Part shown: positions 35,307-44,462 of the stretch, one piece after another
Layout: the number at the start of each line of letters is the position of its first letter
Numbering within the stretch: the first letter of the stretch is position 1
Source of the DNA: Pseudochrobactrum sp. sp1633
Lineage (GTDB): Bacteria; Pseudomonadota; Alphaproteobacteria; Rhizobiales; Rhizobiaceae
Assembly: GCF_030376605.1 (NCBI RefSeq)
Contig: NZ_JARRAE010000004.1
Coordinates: 124,001 to 188,000, forward strand
Direction of reading: 5' to 3'
DNA: 64,000 nt
Notes under the pieces: generated by a model
What the model was told of the DNA's origin: nothing
Seen by the model: the letters and a program-made list of their open reading frames with translations, nothing else
The model's database searches: none
Program-made: the position numbers and the translations under genes

Positions 35307-36917
35307 ATGATCGAGACTGGCAATCGCAACCCAGCTGCTTCCATTGCAACGACGGGGCTAAATGACCTCGCCGCGGTCTATTATAATTTTGGGCCCGCCC
35401 AGCTTTATGAAGAGTCGATCCGCCGTGGTGAATCGACCCTGACAGCACAAGGTGCATTGATGGCCGTGACCGGTCAGCATACCGGCCGCAGCCCTAAAGA
35501 CAAATTCGTTGTGCGCGATGCGACCACCGAAGATCAGATCTGGTGGGATAACAACAAGCCGATGAGCCCGGAAAACTTTGCCAAGCTGCATGCCGATTTC
35601 ATCGAGCATGCCAAAGGCAAAGAATTGTTTGTTCAGGATCTGATCGGCGGCGCCGACGCTGAGCACAATATCAAGGTTCGCGTTGTTACCGAATTTGCAT
35701 GGCACTCGCTGTTCATCCGCAACCTGCTGATCCGTCCTGAAATTGCTGCTCTGCAGAGCTTCATGCCGGAAATGACCATTATTGATCTGCCATCCTTCCG
35801 CGCTGATCCTGAAAAATACGGCTGCCGCACTGAAACTGTGATTGCCTGCGATCTGGTCAATAAAGTTGTGCTGATCGGCGGTACGTCCTATGCCGGTGAA
35901 ATGAAGAAGTCGGTCTTTACCGCACTCAACTACATTCTGCCTGCAAAAGGCATCATGCCGATGCATTGCTCGGCTAATGAAGCGCCGAATGGTGATACAG
36001 CTGTGTTCTTCGGTCTGTCCGGCACCGGTAAAACCACCCTCTCCGCTGATCCGACACGCACGCTGATCGGTGATGATGAACACGGCTGGAGCGAAAACGG
36101 CATCTTCAATTTTGAAGGCGGTTGCTACGCCAAGACCATCCGTCTCTCGGCAGAAGCTGAACCGGAAATTTATTCCACAACACAGCGCTTCGGCACCGTG
36201 CTGGAAAATGTTGTTCTTGATGAAAGCCGCCAGCCGGATTTCAACGATGGTTCGCGCACGGAAAATACCCGCGCAGCCTATCCGCTGGATTTCATCTCCA
36301 ATGCATCCAAGACAGGCACTGCCGGTCAGCCTAAGAATGTTATCATGCTGACTGCTGATGCGTTCGGCGTGATGCCTCCGATTGCCAAGCTGACCCCTGC
36401 TCAGGCCATGTACCACTTCCTGTCCGGTTATACCGCTAAGGTTGCCGGCACTGAAAAAGGTGTGACCGAGCCGGAAGCAACCTTCTCCACCTGCTTTGGT
36501 GCGCCTTTCATGCCGCGCCATCCGTCGGAATATGGTGATCTGCTACGCAAACTGATTGCTGAGCACAAAGTTGACTGCTGGCTGGTCAACACTGGCTGGA
36601 CCGGTGGTGCTTACGGCACCGGCAACCGTATGCCGATCAAGGCAACACGCGCCCTGCTCTCCGCAGCGCTTGACGGTTCGCTCAATGGTGCAGAGTTCCG
36701 CACAGACCCTAACTTCGGTTTTGAAGTTCCTGTAGCTGTTCCGGGCGTAGATTCGAAGATTCTGGATCCGCGTTCAACATGGGCTGACAAAGAAGCCTAT
36801 GATGCACAAGCTAAGAAACTTGCCAATATGTTCATCACCAACTTCGGCAAGTTTGAAGACCATGTGGATGCAGAAGTTCGTTCAGCTGCACCGGTTCTGG
36901 CAATTGCTGCTGAATAA
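35307..36917 (+). CDS. pckA: Phosphoenolpyruvate carboxykinase (ATP)
   Basis: PckA converts oxaloacetate plus ATP to PEP, the entry to gluconeogenesis. It has 536 residues. Hallmarks are '[18 protein letters not shown]', the kinase-1a loop '[20 protein letters not shown]', then 'IGDDEHGW' (metal site), '[14 protein letters not shown]' and '[20 protein letters not shown]'. I chose the ATG at 35307; a GTG three codons upstream is in frame. The chvI-pckA divergent pair is conserved in rhizobia, where the gene responds to carbon source and to the neighbouring regulators. Confidence 0.97.
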   Translation: MIETGNRNPAASIATTGLNDLAAVYYNFGPAQLYEESIRRGESTLTAQGALMAVTGQHTGRSPKDKFVVRDATTEDQIWWDNNKPMSPENFAKLHADFIEHAKGKELFVQDLIGGADAEHNIKVRVVTEFAWHSLFIRNLLIRPEIAALQSFMPEMTIIDLPSFRADPEKYGCRTETVIACDLVNKVVLIGGTSYAGEMKKSVFTALNYILPAKGIMPMHCSANEAPNGDTAVFFGLSGTGKTTLSADPTRTLIGDDEHGWSENGIFNFEGGCYAKTIRLSAEAEPEIYSTTQRFGTVLENVVLDESRQPDFNDGSRTENTRAAYPLDFISNASKTGTAGQPKNVIMLTADAFGVMPPIAKLTPAQAMYHFLSGYTAKVAGTEKGVTEPEATFSTCFGAPFMPRHPSEYGDLLRKLIAEHKVDCWLVNTGWTGGAYGTGNRMPIKATRALLSAALDGSLNGAEFRTDPNFGFEVPVAVPGVDSKILDPRSTWADKEAYDAQAKKLANMFITNFGKFEDHVDAEVRSAAPVLAIAAE

Positions 36918-36942
36918 ATAAATCTGCATTTCTAAAATTAAG

Positions 36943-36969
36943 AACGGTGCCTTTATGGCACCGTTTTTA
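36943..36969 (+). terminator. Terminator of pckA
   Basis: AACGGTGCC (36943-36951) pairs perfectly with GGCACCGTT (36957-36965), followed by TTTATTT. Confidence 0.88.
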
Positions 36970-37017
36970 TTTCTGCCGTTGCCTTCGCAGATTTCAGATA
37001 TTCCGCTATAAGCGGCT

Positions 37018-37458
37018 ATGACGGAACAAAATAAACATCTTATCCGCATTACCAACCGGATCAGTATTCATGAAAATCTGCTGGAGGAGAGCTTTATCCG
37101 CTCTTCAGGTCCCGGCGGGCAGAATGTGAATAAGGTATCCACTGCGGTGCAACTGCGCTTTGCAGCCTCGCAAGCCGGACTGCCGGAAGATGTCTATGCG
37201 CGCCTCATCAGCCTTGCAGGGCAGCGCGCGAATAAAGACGGCGAAATCCTGATTGAAGCCAGCCGCTTTCGCAGTCAGGAGAAAAACCGCGAAGATGCAC
37301 GCAATCGTATGATTGCTCTGATTGTAGAGGCTGCCAAGCCGCCACCGCCGCCTCGCAGAAAGACCAAACCCACCAAAGGGTCTGTCGAGCGGCGTCTGAA
37401 AGCAAAATCAGGACGTGCTGACGTCAAAAAAATGCGCCAGCGTATCAAATCTGATTAA
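37018..37458 (+). CDS. arfB: Alternative ribosome-rescue factor B (ArfB/YaeJ)
   Basis: This 146-residue peptidyl-tRNA hydrolase rescues ribosomes stalled at mRNA ends. The catalytic GGQ loop is 'SSGPGGQNVNKVSTAVQLRF' (about residues 29-48). The C-terminal tail is rich in Pro and then Lys/Arg ('KPPPPPRRKTKPTKGSVERR', 'SGRADVKKMRQRIKSD'), the basic helix that enters the empty mRNA channel. It lacks the codon-recognition domains of RF1/RF2, which separates it from true release factors. It is a single gene after the pckA terminator. Confidence 0.94.
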   Translation: MTEQNKHLIRITNRISIHENLLEESFIRSSGPGGQNVNKVSTAVQLRFAASQAGLPEDVYARLISLAGQRANKDGEILIEASRFRSQEKNREDARNRMIALIVEAAKPPPPPRRKTKPTKGSVERRLKAKSGRADVKKMRQRIKSD

Positions 37459-37560
37459 TTTGACAGGGTTGCTATTATTTTAAACAACCGGCTTTCTTAA
37501 TTCATTTATCTGCCTATATTCTTTAACCGGATGATATCTGACGCCAAAAGGAGAAACGGA

Positions 37561-38010
37561 ATGGGCATATTTGATTTTGTGAAATCGGTTGGTACCAAAC
37601 TTGGCTTTGGTGATGATGAGCCGAATGCAGATGATCTGAAAAAAGAGCTGGATTCGCATAATCTCGGCACCGGTGATGTACAGGTCTCCGTTCAGGGCGA
37701 TAAAGCTGTGCTGACAGGCAATGTCAAAGATCAGTCCGCTTTTGAAAAAGCGATTATTGCTGTCGGTAACTCCCTCGGTGTTTCCAAAGTTGAAGCGTCC
37801 GAGCTTAAAGTTGAGGGCACTGCTGATGGCGCTGCACCGGTTTTCTACACGGTGAAAAAGGGCGACAATCTCTGGAAAATCGCTGAAGCCCAGTATGGCA
37901 AAGGCCACGGTGATAAAAACCCGAAAATCTTTGAAGCCAATAAGCCAATGCTAACCTCGCCGGATAAAATCTATCCGGGTCAGGTTCTGCGCATTCCGCC
38001 GCTGGCATAA
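37561..38010 (+). CDS. BON-LysM domain protein (YgaU/Kbp-like)
   Basis: This 149-residue protein has a BON domain (about residues 22-85, 'GDVQVSVQGDKAVLTGNVKD') followed by a LysM domain (about 93-147, 'YTVKKGDNLWKIAEAQYGK' and 'YPGQVLRIPPLA'). The architecture is that of YgaU/Kbp, a potassium-binding protein in E. coli; other LysM proteins bind peptidoglycan. No signal peptide is visible: the protein starts MGIFDFVKSVG, so a cytoplasmic location is plausible. The ATG at 37561 follows a strong AAAGGAG. It is flanked by terminators and stands alone. Confidence 0.9.
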   Translation: MGIFDFVKSVGTKLGFGDDEPNADDLKKELDSHNLGTGDVQVSVQGDKAVLTGNVKDQSAFEKAIIAVGNSLGVSKVEASELKVEGTADGAAPVFYTVKKGDNLWKIAEAQYGKGHGDKNPKIFEANKPMLTSPDKIYPGQVLRIPPLA

Positions 38011-38023
38011 TTCAGTTCAAAAC

Positions 38024-38058
38024 AAAAAGCCCCGCTGTCATCAACAACGGGGCTTTTT
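38024..38058. terminator. Bidirectional terminator, LysM gene / coaA
   Basis: AAAAAGCCCCG and CGGGGCTTTTTT form a stem around a loop of about 13 bases, between the convergent LysM gene (+) and coaA (-). Confidence 0.85.
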
Positions 38059-38072
38059 TACAACTCTGAAGC

Positions 38073-39038
38073 TCAGATTTTGCGCAGAGCCACTTCTTCA
38101 ATCATATGATTTTCCCCTTTGCGCAGGATCAGATCTGCGCGTGGACGGGTCGGCAGAATATTCTCAAACAGGTTTTTGAGATTGATATTCGTCCATAAAC
38201 CTTCGGCAATAGACAATGCCGCCTCTTCCGACAATTGCGAATAGCGATGGAAGAAGCTCTGCGGATCCCGGAATGCCGTTTCGCGCAGTTTCATGAAGCG
38301 GTTGATATACCACTTGTGGATCAGCACCGGATCGGCATCAATATAGATCGAGAAATCAAAAAAATCTGACACGAATGGCACGGCCTTGCCGTCTGCCGGC
38401 AGATCACGCACCTGCAGCACATTAATGCCTTCGAAAATCAGAATATCCGGACGGTCAATGGTCACATATTCTCCGGCAACCACGTCATAGGTCAGATGCG
38501 AATAGACCGGCGCCTGCACATGGCTCATACCCGCCTTCATCGAAGACAGAAAATTGAGAATGGCACCGGCATCATAACTGTCCGGAAAGCCTTTGCGCTC
38601 CATGCGGCCTTCAGCACGCAGCACTTCATTGGGATAGAGAAAGCCGTCAGTCGTCACCAGCTCAACTTTAGGGCTCGATGGCCAGCGGCTCAACAATTCC
38701 TTCAGAATACGCGCTGTAGTCGATTTTCCGACAGCAACAGAACCGGCAATCCCGATGATAAACGGCGTTTTGACCGTATCATCCTTCATCAGAAACTGTT
38801 TGCGCTGCGTATACAGCGATTGCAGCGCTTCCACATGGGTTGATAGCAGGCGCGACAAAGCCAGATAAATCCGGCGCACCTCGTCCAGATCAACAGGATC
38901 GTTCAGTGAGCGCAGACGTTTCACTTCATCCAGCGTCAGGGTCAGCGGTGTATCGGCACGGAACTCTGCCCATTCCGCTGCCGTGAAGACCTGATAAGGC
39001 GAGTAATGCTTATTCTTGAAAAGATCCATGGAGTGCAT
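38073..39038 (-). CDS. coaA: Pantothenate kinase (type I)
   Basis: This enzyme phosphorylates pantothenate, the first and regulated step of coenzyme A synthesis. It has 321 residues. The P-loop is '[20 protein letters not shown]' (about residues 94-113), with '[13 protein letters not shown]', '[12 protein letters not shown]' and '[20 protein letters not shown]'. These are the features of the E. coli-type CoaA. An ATG three codons further in (39029) is an equally possible start. It ends the his-linked block, 43 bases after hisE. Confidence 0.96.
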   Translation of the reverse strand: MHSMDLFKNKHYSPYQVFTAAEWAEFRADTPLTLTLDEVKRLRSLNDPVDLDEVRRIYLALSRLLSTHVEALQSLYTQRKQFLMKDDTVKTPFIIGIAGSVAVGKSTTARILKELLSRWPSSPKVELVTTDGFLYPNEVLRAEGRMERKGFPDSYDAGAILNFLSSMKAGMSHVQAPVYSHLTYDVVAGEYVTIDRPDILIFEGINVLQVRDLPADGKAVPFVSDFFDFSIYIDADPVLIHKWYINRFMKLRETAFRDPQSFFHRYSQLSEEAALSIAEGLWTNINLKNLFENILPTRPRADLILRKGENHMIEEVALRKI

Positions 39039-39081
39039 ATTGGTCTCTGAGTAAAACTGGAATCCGAATAAATTCTTCCGG

Positions 39082-39405
39082 TTATTCCGGTTTTCGTGCA
39101 GCTTTTTCCTGAAGACCAGTCTGCGATGTGCGGTTATCCAGCTCCTGCATCACGGTTTCCAGCGACACGCCTGCAATTTTCCACACCACCATCAAATGAT
39201 AGAGCAGATCAGCACTTTCCGATACGACCGCTTGCTGGTCTTGCATCATGGCAGCAATCACAGTTTCAACAGCTTCTTCACCCAGCTTCTGGGCAGCCTT
39301 ATGCTGTCCCTTGGCAATCAGTGAAGCCGTATAAGATGATCCGTCTGAGGCCGCTGCGCGTTTTGCAACAATCTGCTCAAGGTCAGCAAGGGTGAAATCT
39401 GTCAT
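39082..39405 (-). CDS. hisE: Phosphoribosyl-ATP pyrophosphatase
   Basis: This enzyme performs the second step of histidine synthesis, hydrolysing PR-ATP to PR-AMP. It has 107 residues. The MazG-like metal-binding helices are '[20 protein letters not shown]' and '[15 protein letters not shown]'. It is a separate gene and is not fused to HisI. It has an AGGAG Shine-Dalgarno. It lies 274 bases beyond hisF, past a terminator-like hairpin and a palindrome, so it may have a separate promoter with coaA. Confidence 0.96.
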   Translation of the reverse strand: MTDFTLADLEQIVAKRAAASDGSSYTASLIAKGQHKAAQKLGEEAVETVIAAMMQDQQAVVSESADLLYHLMVVWKIAGVSLETVMQELDNRTSQTGLQEKAARKPE

Positions 39406-39480
39406 GCTGCACTCCTGTTTCAGTGCAATTTATAGAATGCGCGAAGAATCCCGCATAGCAATGCCAATGGTCTTTAAAGC

Positions 39481-39506
39481 AAATGAGGGATGAAAAGCAC
39501 CCCTCA
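39481..39506 (-). terminator. Possible terminator after hisF
   Basis: TGAGGG (39484-39489) and CCCTCA (39501-39506) form a 6-bp stem with an 11-base loop, followed by TTTGCTTT on the minus strand. It would separate hisF from hisE-coaA, but the stem is short. Confidence 0.45.
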
Positions 39507-39567
39507 CCGTATGAAACAAGTTAATTTTACCAGAGAACCAGAGCCGTTTCCTATTCGTAAACAGCTC

Positions 39568-39611
39568 TAGAGCGGGTTACGTCCAGATTGGATCACAGTG
39601 CTCGCTCTAGA
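39568..39611. repeat. Intergenic palindrome between hisF and hisE
   Basis: CTAGAGCG (39568-39575) and CGCTCTAG (39604-39611) are perfect inverted repeats around a 28-base interior. The AGAGCG outer arm resembles the boundaries of the RIME-like repeats, but the interior differs, so this may be a separate or degenerate family. Confidence 0.55.
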
Positions 39612-39679
39612 TTCTTTAATTTGCCGCATTATCACGGGCGTCAAGTTGATCCAACTTGACTGTGAAATGCTTTAAGCTT

Positions 39680-40465
39680 TTAACTCTGAATATCATCCAG
39701 ACGCACAGCAATACCGTGACTTGCCATATAGCGTTTGGCTTCTTCAATCGTGTATGTGCCGAAATGGAAGATCGAAGCCGCCAGCACTGCACTGGCATGG
39801 CCTTCTTTAACACCCGCCACCAGATCATCCAGCGAGCCAACGCCGCCGGAAGCAATAACCGGTGCGCGCACGGCATCAGCCACAGCGCGCGTCAAAGCCA
39901 GATCATAACCAACTTTGGTGCCGTCACGATCCATCGAGGTCAGCAGGATTTCCCCTGCTCCCCGATCAACCATTGTGCGGGCAAATTCAATCGCATCAAG
40001 ACCGGTTGCATTGCGTCCGCCATGGGTAAAAATTTCCCAGCGATCAGCCTCACCTGCCCCCGACACTTTCTTGGCATCGACAGCCACGACAATGCACTGA
40101 TTGCCGAATTTATCTGCCGCTTCTGCAATCAGATCAGGGTTTTGTACCGCAGCAGTATTGATCGAAACCTTGTCAGCACCGGCCAGCAAGAGCTTACGGA
40201 TATCAGCAACCGCACGCACACCACCACCAACAGTCAGCGGCATGAAACATTGTTCAGCTGTGCGGGCAACCACATCGAAAATCGTCTCGCGATTGTCCGA
40301 TGAAGCCGTAATGTCGAGAAAGCAGAGCTCATCGGCACCGGCTGCATCATAGGCTTTTGCCGCTTCCACCGGATCACCGGCATCAATCAAGTCAACGAAA
40401 TTGACGCCCTTGACGACGCGGCCGTCTTTTACATCGAGACAAGGAATTACCCGAGCTTTAAGCAT
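39680..40465 (-). CDS. hisF: Imidazole glycerol phosphate synthase, cyclase subunit HisF
   Basis: HisF uses ammonia from HisH to close the imidazole ring and release AICAR. It is a 261-residue TIM barrel with catalytic Asp in '[18 protein letters not shown]' (about residue 11) and the second Asp in '[19 protein letters not shown]'. Phosphate loops are '[13 protein letters not shown]' and '[13 protein letters not shown]'. Its start overlaps the hisA stop by 8 bases, so the two are translationally coupled. Confidence 0.97.
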   Translation of the reverse strand: MLKARVIPCLDVKDGRVVKGVNFVDLIDAGDPVEAAKAYDAAGADELCFLDITASSDNRETIFDVVARTAEQCFMPLTVGGGVRAVADIRKLLLAGADKVSINTAAVQNPDLIAEAADKFGNQCIVVAVDAKKVSGAGEADRWEIFTHGGRNATGLDAIEFARTMVDRGAGEILLTSMDRDGTKVGYDLALTRAVADAVRAPVIASGGVGSLDDLVAGVKEGHASAVLAASIFHFGTYTIEEAKRYMASHGIAVRLDDIQS

Positions 40466-41204
40466 TACTGCCTCCCCGCGCGGCTTTTAAGATTGCCAGC
40501 GCTTCAGCCGGATCAATACGGCCGTCATAAAGCGCACGACCGGAAATCGCACCTTCCAGCTTACGGGCGTCAGGTTGCGTCATGCGATGAATATCATCCA
40601 TCGAGGCCAGACCACCGGAGGCAATCACCGGAATGGACACAGCTTCTGCCAAGCCCAGAGTTGACGGCCAGTTGATGCCTGCCAGAATACCGTCGCGGTC
40701 AATATCCGTATAGATAATGGCTGCGACCCCTGCCCCTTCAAATTTCTGAGCCAGTTCAATCACGCCGAGTTCTGAAGCTTCTGCCCAGCCCTCAACCGCA
40801 ACCTTGCCGCCTTTGGCATCAATACCAACGGCCACTTTACCCGGAAACTCTTTACAGGCCTCAATAACCAGCTGCGGATCACGCACGGCAACGGTGCCGA
40901 GAATGACGCGGGAAAGCCCTTTAGAAAGCCATGCCTCAATATGCTCCAGCGTGCGGATACCGCCACCGAGTTGCACCGGATTTTTAGTCGCTTTGAGGAT
41001 AGCTTCCACGGCCGCGCCATTGACGCTGGAGCCTGCAAAAGCACCGTTCAGATCAACCACATGAAGCCACTCAAAACCCTGATCCTCGAAGGCTTTCGCC
41101 TGAGCCGCAGGATCAGTGTTATAAACCGTGGACTGGTTCATATCACCCAGTTTCAGGCGAACGCATTCACCGTCTTTCAGGTCAATTGCCGGAAAAAGTA
41201 TCAT
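40458..41204 (-). CDS. hisA: ProFAR isomerase HisA
   Basis: HisA catalyses the Amadori isomerisation of ProFAR to PRFAR. It is a 248-residue TIM barrel with catalytic Asp in '[17 protein letters not shown]' and the second Asp in '[17 protein letters not shown]'. '[15 protein letters not shown]' and '[13 protein letters not shown]' bind the two phosphates. The start at 41204 has a GGAAG upstream and overlaps the hisH stop by 4 bases (ATGA), so hisH, hisA and hisF form a tight coupled set. Confidence 0.97.
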   Translation of the reverse strand: MILFPAIDLKDGECVRLKLGDMNQSTVYNTDPAAQAKAFEDQGFEWLHVVDLNGAFAGSSVNGAAVEAILKATKNPVQLGGGIRTLEHIEAWLSKGLSRVILGTVAVRDPQLVIEACKEFPGKVAVGIDAKGGKVAVEGWAEASELGVIELAQKFEGAGVAAIIYTDIDRDGILAGINWPSTLGLAEAVSIPVIASGGLASMDDIHRMTQPDARKLEGAISGRALYDGRIDPAEALAILKAARGGSNA

Positions 41205-41851
41205 GGCTTCCACTTCAGGAAATTAGTAATAAGTTTGAGACCGAGGTGCTGGCTTTTCTCCGGATGGAACTGCGTGCCGACAATATTATCGCGCGCAATT
41301 GCTGCCGTGACTGTTCCGCCATAGCTGGTCGTTGCCAACACATCAGTGCTATGTTTCACATCAAACATATAGGAATGCACGAAATAGGCATGCAAGCCCC
41401 GCTCGCCCGTAGCGATACCATCAAACACCGGATGATCATGGTTCAGCTCAATCGTATTCCAGCCAATCTGCGGAATTTTCAGCGCGGCATCAGACGGCTT
41501 CATCTCACGCACATCGCCCTCAATCCAGTTGAGACCATTGGTGGTGCTTTTCTCCAAGCCTCGCGTTGAAAGCAGCTGCATACCAACGCAAACGCCAAGA
41601 AACGGCCGCGCTTTATGCTGAACAACTTCGCTCAAAGCATCGACCATGCCGGAAACCGCATCCAGACCGTGGCGGCAATCGGCATAGGCACCGACACCTG
41701 GCAGCACAATATGATCTGCGGCGAGTACGGCTTTGGCATCGCTGGTCACGTCCACATGAATAGGACTGCCCATATCCGATACCGCACGTTCAAAAGCCTT
41801 GGCTACCGATTTGAGATTTCCGGAACCATAATCAATAATGGCAACACGCAT
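41201..41851 (-). CDS. hisH: Imidazole glycerol phosphate synthase, glutaminase subunit HisH
   Basis: HisH hydrolyses glutamine and channels ammonia to HisF. It has 216 residues and is a class I amidotransferase. The catalytic Cys is in '[16 protein letters not shown]' (about residue 86) and the His/Glu pair in '[13 protein letters not shown]'. I prefer the ATG at 41851, with GGAAGG upstream and the normal N-terminus [16 protein letters not shown], over an upstream in-frame start at 41875 that would overlap the DUF2628 gene. Only one base separates the DUF2628 stop from this start. Confidence 0.96.
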   Translation of the reverse strand: MRVAIIDYGSGNLKSVAKAFERAVSDMGSPIHVDVTSDAKAVLAADHIVLPGVGAYADCRHGLDAVSGMVDALSEVVQHKARPFLGVCVGMQLLSTRGLEKSTTNGLNWIEGDVREMKPSDAALKIPQIGWNTIELNHDHPVFDGIATGERGLHAYFVHSYMFDVKHSTDVLATTSYGGTVTAAIARDNIVGTQFHPEKSQHLGLKLITNFLKWKP

Positions 41852-41852
41852 G

Positions 41853-42371
41853 TCACGACCTTCCGTGATAATCAACCAGACCGATCATGGCACCCGTTGC
41901 AGGTGCAGCATTGCCGGTCATTGTGCTTTTTAACGCTACCTTGTCAGAGACCACAGCTTGCGGTTCTGCTCTTTCCGCAGGTTTTGAAGCACCATAAAAA
42001 TAATGAGTTTCCGCATCGCTCAAGTCATTGGCACTAATCAGTGCCACTTCCTCGTAACCCTTGCGCCGGAGAGCCGTGAGATACCAGTTACGCCCTTCAA
42101 GCGCAACAAACAGCGACAGCAAAAACGACAGACCGGAAACGACTAATGCAGAAGACAGATAAGAGCCCAAAACGCTGAATGCACCCCAGCCGATCAGAGC
42201 CACCATCAGCGCATGCCACCACAGGCGATGCGTAAGCAGCCAGAGAAACGGCAGGATCAGCGCGAAGACGGTAAATTCATCGCGCACAAAAATCGTATGG
42301 TCACCCGCAACAGCTTTAACCGGTTTCAGTTTTACCGCGTCCGTTGGTTCCAGAACGATATAGCTGGCCAT
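41853..42371 (-). CDS. DUF2628 membrane protein encoded within the his operon
   Basis: This 172-residue protein of unknown function contains a DUF2628 domain. Residues about 1-30 are soluble ('YIVLEPTDAVKLKPVKAV', 'DHTIFVRDEFTVFALILPF'). Three hydrophobic segments follow (about 34-52, 54-72 and 74-92), then a cytoplasmic region with 'RNWYLTALRRKGYEEVALIS', and a low-complexity tail. It sits 2 bases after hisB and 1 base before hisH, so it is translated with the his genes. The position is conserved in rhizobia, but I know of no demonstrated histidine role. Confidence 0.85.
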   Translation of the reverse strand: MASYIVLEPTDAVKLKPVKAVAGDHTIFVRDEFTVFALILPFLWLLTHRLWWHALMVALIGWGAFSVLGSYLSSALVVSGLSFLLSLFVALEGRNWYLTALRRKGYEEVALISANDLSDAETHYFYGASKPAERAEPQAVVSDKVALKSTMTGNAAPATGAMIGLVDYHGRS

Positions 42372-42373
42372 AA

Positions 42374-42976
42374 TCAGCCTTTCAGCGTACCTTTTGTCGA
42401 AGGAATGGCATCTTTCTGCCGCGGATCGGTTTCAATCGCCATACGCAATGCGCGCGCCACAGCCTTGAAACAAGTCTCGGCAATATGATGGTTATTGATA
42501 CCATAGCGCATATTCACATGCAGGGTAATGCCGGCATTCTGCGCCAGCGCCTGAAAGAACTCCCGCACCAGTTCCGTGTCAAAAGTCCCGATTTTCGGCG
42601 CATTGAAGGCCACATTCCAGATGAGATACGGACGTCCGGAAACATCGAGTGCAGCAGAGGTCAGTGTCTCGTCCATCGCGAGATCAATCGAGGCATAACG
42701 CACGATACCGCGGCGTTCGCCCAAGGCTTCTGCAATGGCTTTACCGATCGCAATGCCGGTATCTTCAACCGTATGATGGTCATCAATATGCGTATCGCCC
42801 TTGGTGGTGATATTCATATCAATCAGCGAATGTCGCGATAATTGCTCCAGCATATGATCGAAAAAGCCAACGCCGGTCGAAATATCGAAACGGCCCGTAC
42901 CATCCAGAAATACTTCAGCTTCAATGCTGGTTTCTTTGGTGCTGCGGCTGACTTTTGCTATACGCTGATTGCTCAT
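42374..42976 (-). CDS. hisB: Imidazoleglycerol-phosphate dehydratase HisB
   Basis: This 200-residue monofunctional IGPD dehydrates IGP to imidazole-acetol phosphate. Metal-binding His motifs are '[19 protein letters not shown]', '[16 protein letters not shown]' and '[20 protein letters not shown]'. It lacks the histidinol-phosphatase domain of enteric HisB. It is the first gene of the hisB-DUF2628-hisH-hisA-hisF run, and the hisB/hslV divergent gap contains a RIME-like repeat. Confidence 0.97.
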   Translation of the reverse strand: MSNQRIAKVSRSTKETSIEAEVFLDGTGRFDISTGVGFFDHMLEQLSRHSLIDMNITTKGDTHIDDHHTVEDTGIAIGKAIAEALGERRGIVRYASIDLAMDETLTSAALDVSGRPYLIWNVAFNAPKIGTFDTELVREFFQALAQNAGITLHVNMRYGINNHHIAETCFKAVARALRMAIETDPRQKDAIPSTKGTLKG

Positions 42977-43013
42977 ATTGATAACCCGATCTTGTTCTTC
43001 TCCAAAGTTGTTC

Positions 43014-43115
43014 TAGAGCACATCCCGAAAAGTGTGAAGCGGTTTTCGGGTCAGATGTGCGTAAATTCAAGGAGACAGAGCATTTCCAAAACTTCTAATA
43101 ATCAGAAATGCTCTG
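43014..43115. repeat. RIME-like intergenic palindromic repeat, copy 4
   Basis: It contains AGAGCACATCCCGAAAAGTG and TGAAGCGGTTTTCGGGTCAG, then ATGTGCGTAAATTC, then the second palindrome AGAGCATTTCC ... GAAATGCTCT. The order matches copies 1 and 6. It lies in the divergent hisB-hslV gap. Confidence 0.82.
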
Positions 43116-43241
43116 TACAGTGCCGGAGTTTTGCCAAATGCTTTGATGATAGAGGCTGTATTATTGTCCGTTGTAATTTACGTATGAGATCATAAATACA
43201 GCAGATCGATTTGATGAAGACCAATCAGCGGAGTTGCGCGA

Positions 43242-43799
43242 ATGATTGAACATAACCCGACTACAATTTACGGCACCACTATTGTCACCGTGCGCAAGGG
43301 CAATAAAGTGGTGATCGCCGGCGACGGACAAGTGTCCCTCGGTCAGACCATTATGAAGGGCAATGCCCGCAAAGTGCGCCGTATCGGCAAAGGCGGCAGC
43401 GTAATTACCGGTTTTGCCGGTGCGACTGCCGATGCTTTTACCCTGCTTGAACGACTGGAAGCCAAGCTGGAGCAATATCCGGATCAGCTAATGCGCGCCT
43501 CCGTAGAACTGGCCAAAGACTGGCGTACCGACCGCTATTTACGCAAACTGGAAGCGATGATGCTGGTTGCGGACAAGAATATCACGCTGGCAATTACCGG
43601 CCTCGGCGATGTTCTGGAACCGGAAAACGGTGTGATGGCGATCGGCTCCGGCGGTAATTATGCCCTGTCGGCTGCCCGTGCACTGATCGACACAGATATG
43701 GATGCGGAAGCCATTGCCCGTAAGGCAATGACTATTGCTGCGGAAATCTGCGTCTACACAAACAGCAATTTCACCGTGGAAAGTCTTGATTGCGCGTAA
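43242..43799 (+). CDS. hslV: ATP-dependent protease HslV (ClpQ), proteasome-like peptidase
   Basis: HslV is the peptidase ring of HslUV. The protein has 185 residues. The catalytic N-terminal Thr after propeptide removal is at the '[20 protein letters not shown]' segment (Thr12), with Lys in '[10 protein letters not shown]'. The propeptide of 11 residues is longer than the one in E. coli, as seen in other rhizobia. '[20 protein letters not shown]' and '[14 protein letters not shown]' are also family motifs. It leads an operon with a DUF2585 gene and hslU. Confidence 0.97.
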   Translation: MIEHNPTTIYGTTIVTVRKGNKVVIAGDGQVSLGQTIMKGNARKVRRIGKGGSVITGFAGATADAFTLLERLEAKLEQYPDQLMRASVELAKDWRTDRYLRKLEAMMLVADKNITLAITGLGDVLEPENGVMAIGSGGNYALSAARALIDTDMDAEAIARKAMTIAAEICVYTNSNFTVESLDCA

Positions 43800-43857
43800 G
43801 AACCTGCCAATTATGCGAAAACATAATTTTAATTCTGTTTATCGCTAAAGGTATATC

Positions 43858-44457
43858 GTGAGCATATCACCACTTTCGACCACCGCGCCCACACCGTCAT
43901 GGCAGTGGGGTAAAATCCTGATCATCATCGGAATAACGACGGCTGTTCAGGCGGTTATTCTCTACATGATGGGGCGCGTTCCAGTCTGCGAATGCGGAAC
44001 AATCCGTCTCTTCGTGAATGAAGTGAACAGCAATGAAAACTCCCAGCAGCTCTTTGACTGGTACACGCTGTCTCACATCATTCACGGCTTTATTTTTTAC
44101 GGATTGTTCTGGCTGATTGCGCCAAAAGCACCGCTGCATGTGCGGTTGTTTCTGGCGCTTGGGTTAGAAATTGGCTGGGAGCTGGTTGAGAATTCGAATT
44201 TCATTATTGAGCGCTACCGTGCCAATACATCCTCCGTGGATTATTTCGGCGACAGTATTCTCAATTCTGTGTTCGATACGTTCTCAATGGTGCTGGGCTT
44301 TTTTCTCGCAGCCCGGCTTCCTATATGGGTGATAATCGTCACGGCGGTGTTTTTCGAAATTCTTGCCCTTATCGTTATTCGAGACAACCTCATTCTCAAT
44401 GTTATCATGCTGCTGCATCCATTCGACTTTATCCGGCAGTGGCAAAGCGGATCCTGA
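43858..44457 (+). CDS. DUF2585 (UPF0314) membrane protein between hslV and hslU
   Basis: This 199-residue membrane protein of the DUF2585 family has no assigned function. A first helix is at about residues 18-38. '[14 protein letters not shown]' holds two cysteines and is followed by '[20 protein letters not shown]', a polar motif with conserved His. Further helices lie at about 74-95, 135-155 and 157-178. '[20 protein letters not shown]' carries acidic residues in a helix. The start is GTG at 43858, with AAAGG upstream. The location between hslV and hslU is conserved in rhizobia; it starts 58 bases after hslV and ends 5 bases before hslU. Confidence 0.85.
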   Translation: MSISPLSTTAPTPSWQWGKILIIIGITTAVQAVILYMMGRVPVCECGTIRLFVNEVNSNENSQQLFDWYTLSHIIHGFIFYGLFWLIAPKAPLHVRLFLALGLEIGWELVENSNFIIERYRANTSSVDYFGDSILNSVFDTFSMVLGFFLAARLPIWVIIVTAVFFEILALIVIRDNLILNVIMLLHPFDFIRQWQSGS

Positions 44458-44462
44458 TAAAT

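Noticed and set aside
35358-36521. 387-codon minus-strand frame antisense to pckA
   Set aside because: pckA is unambiguous; the antisense frame is a by-product of its codon bias.
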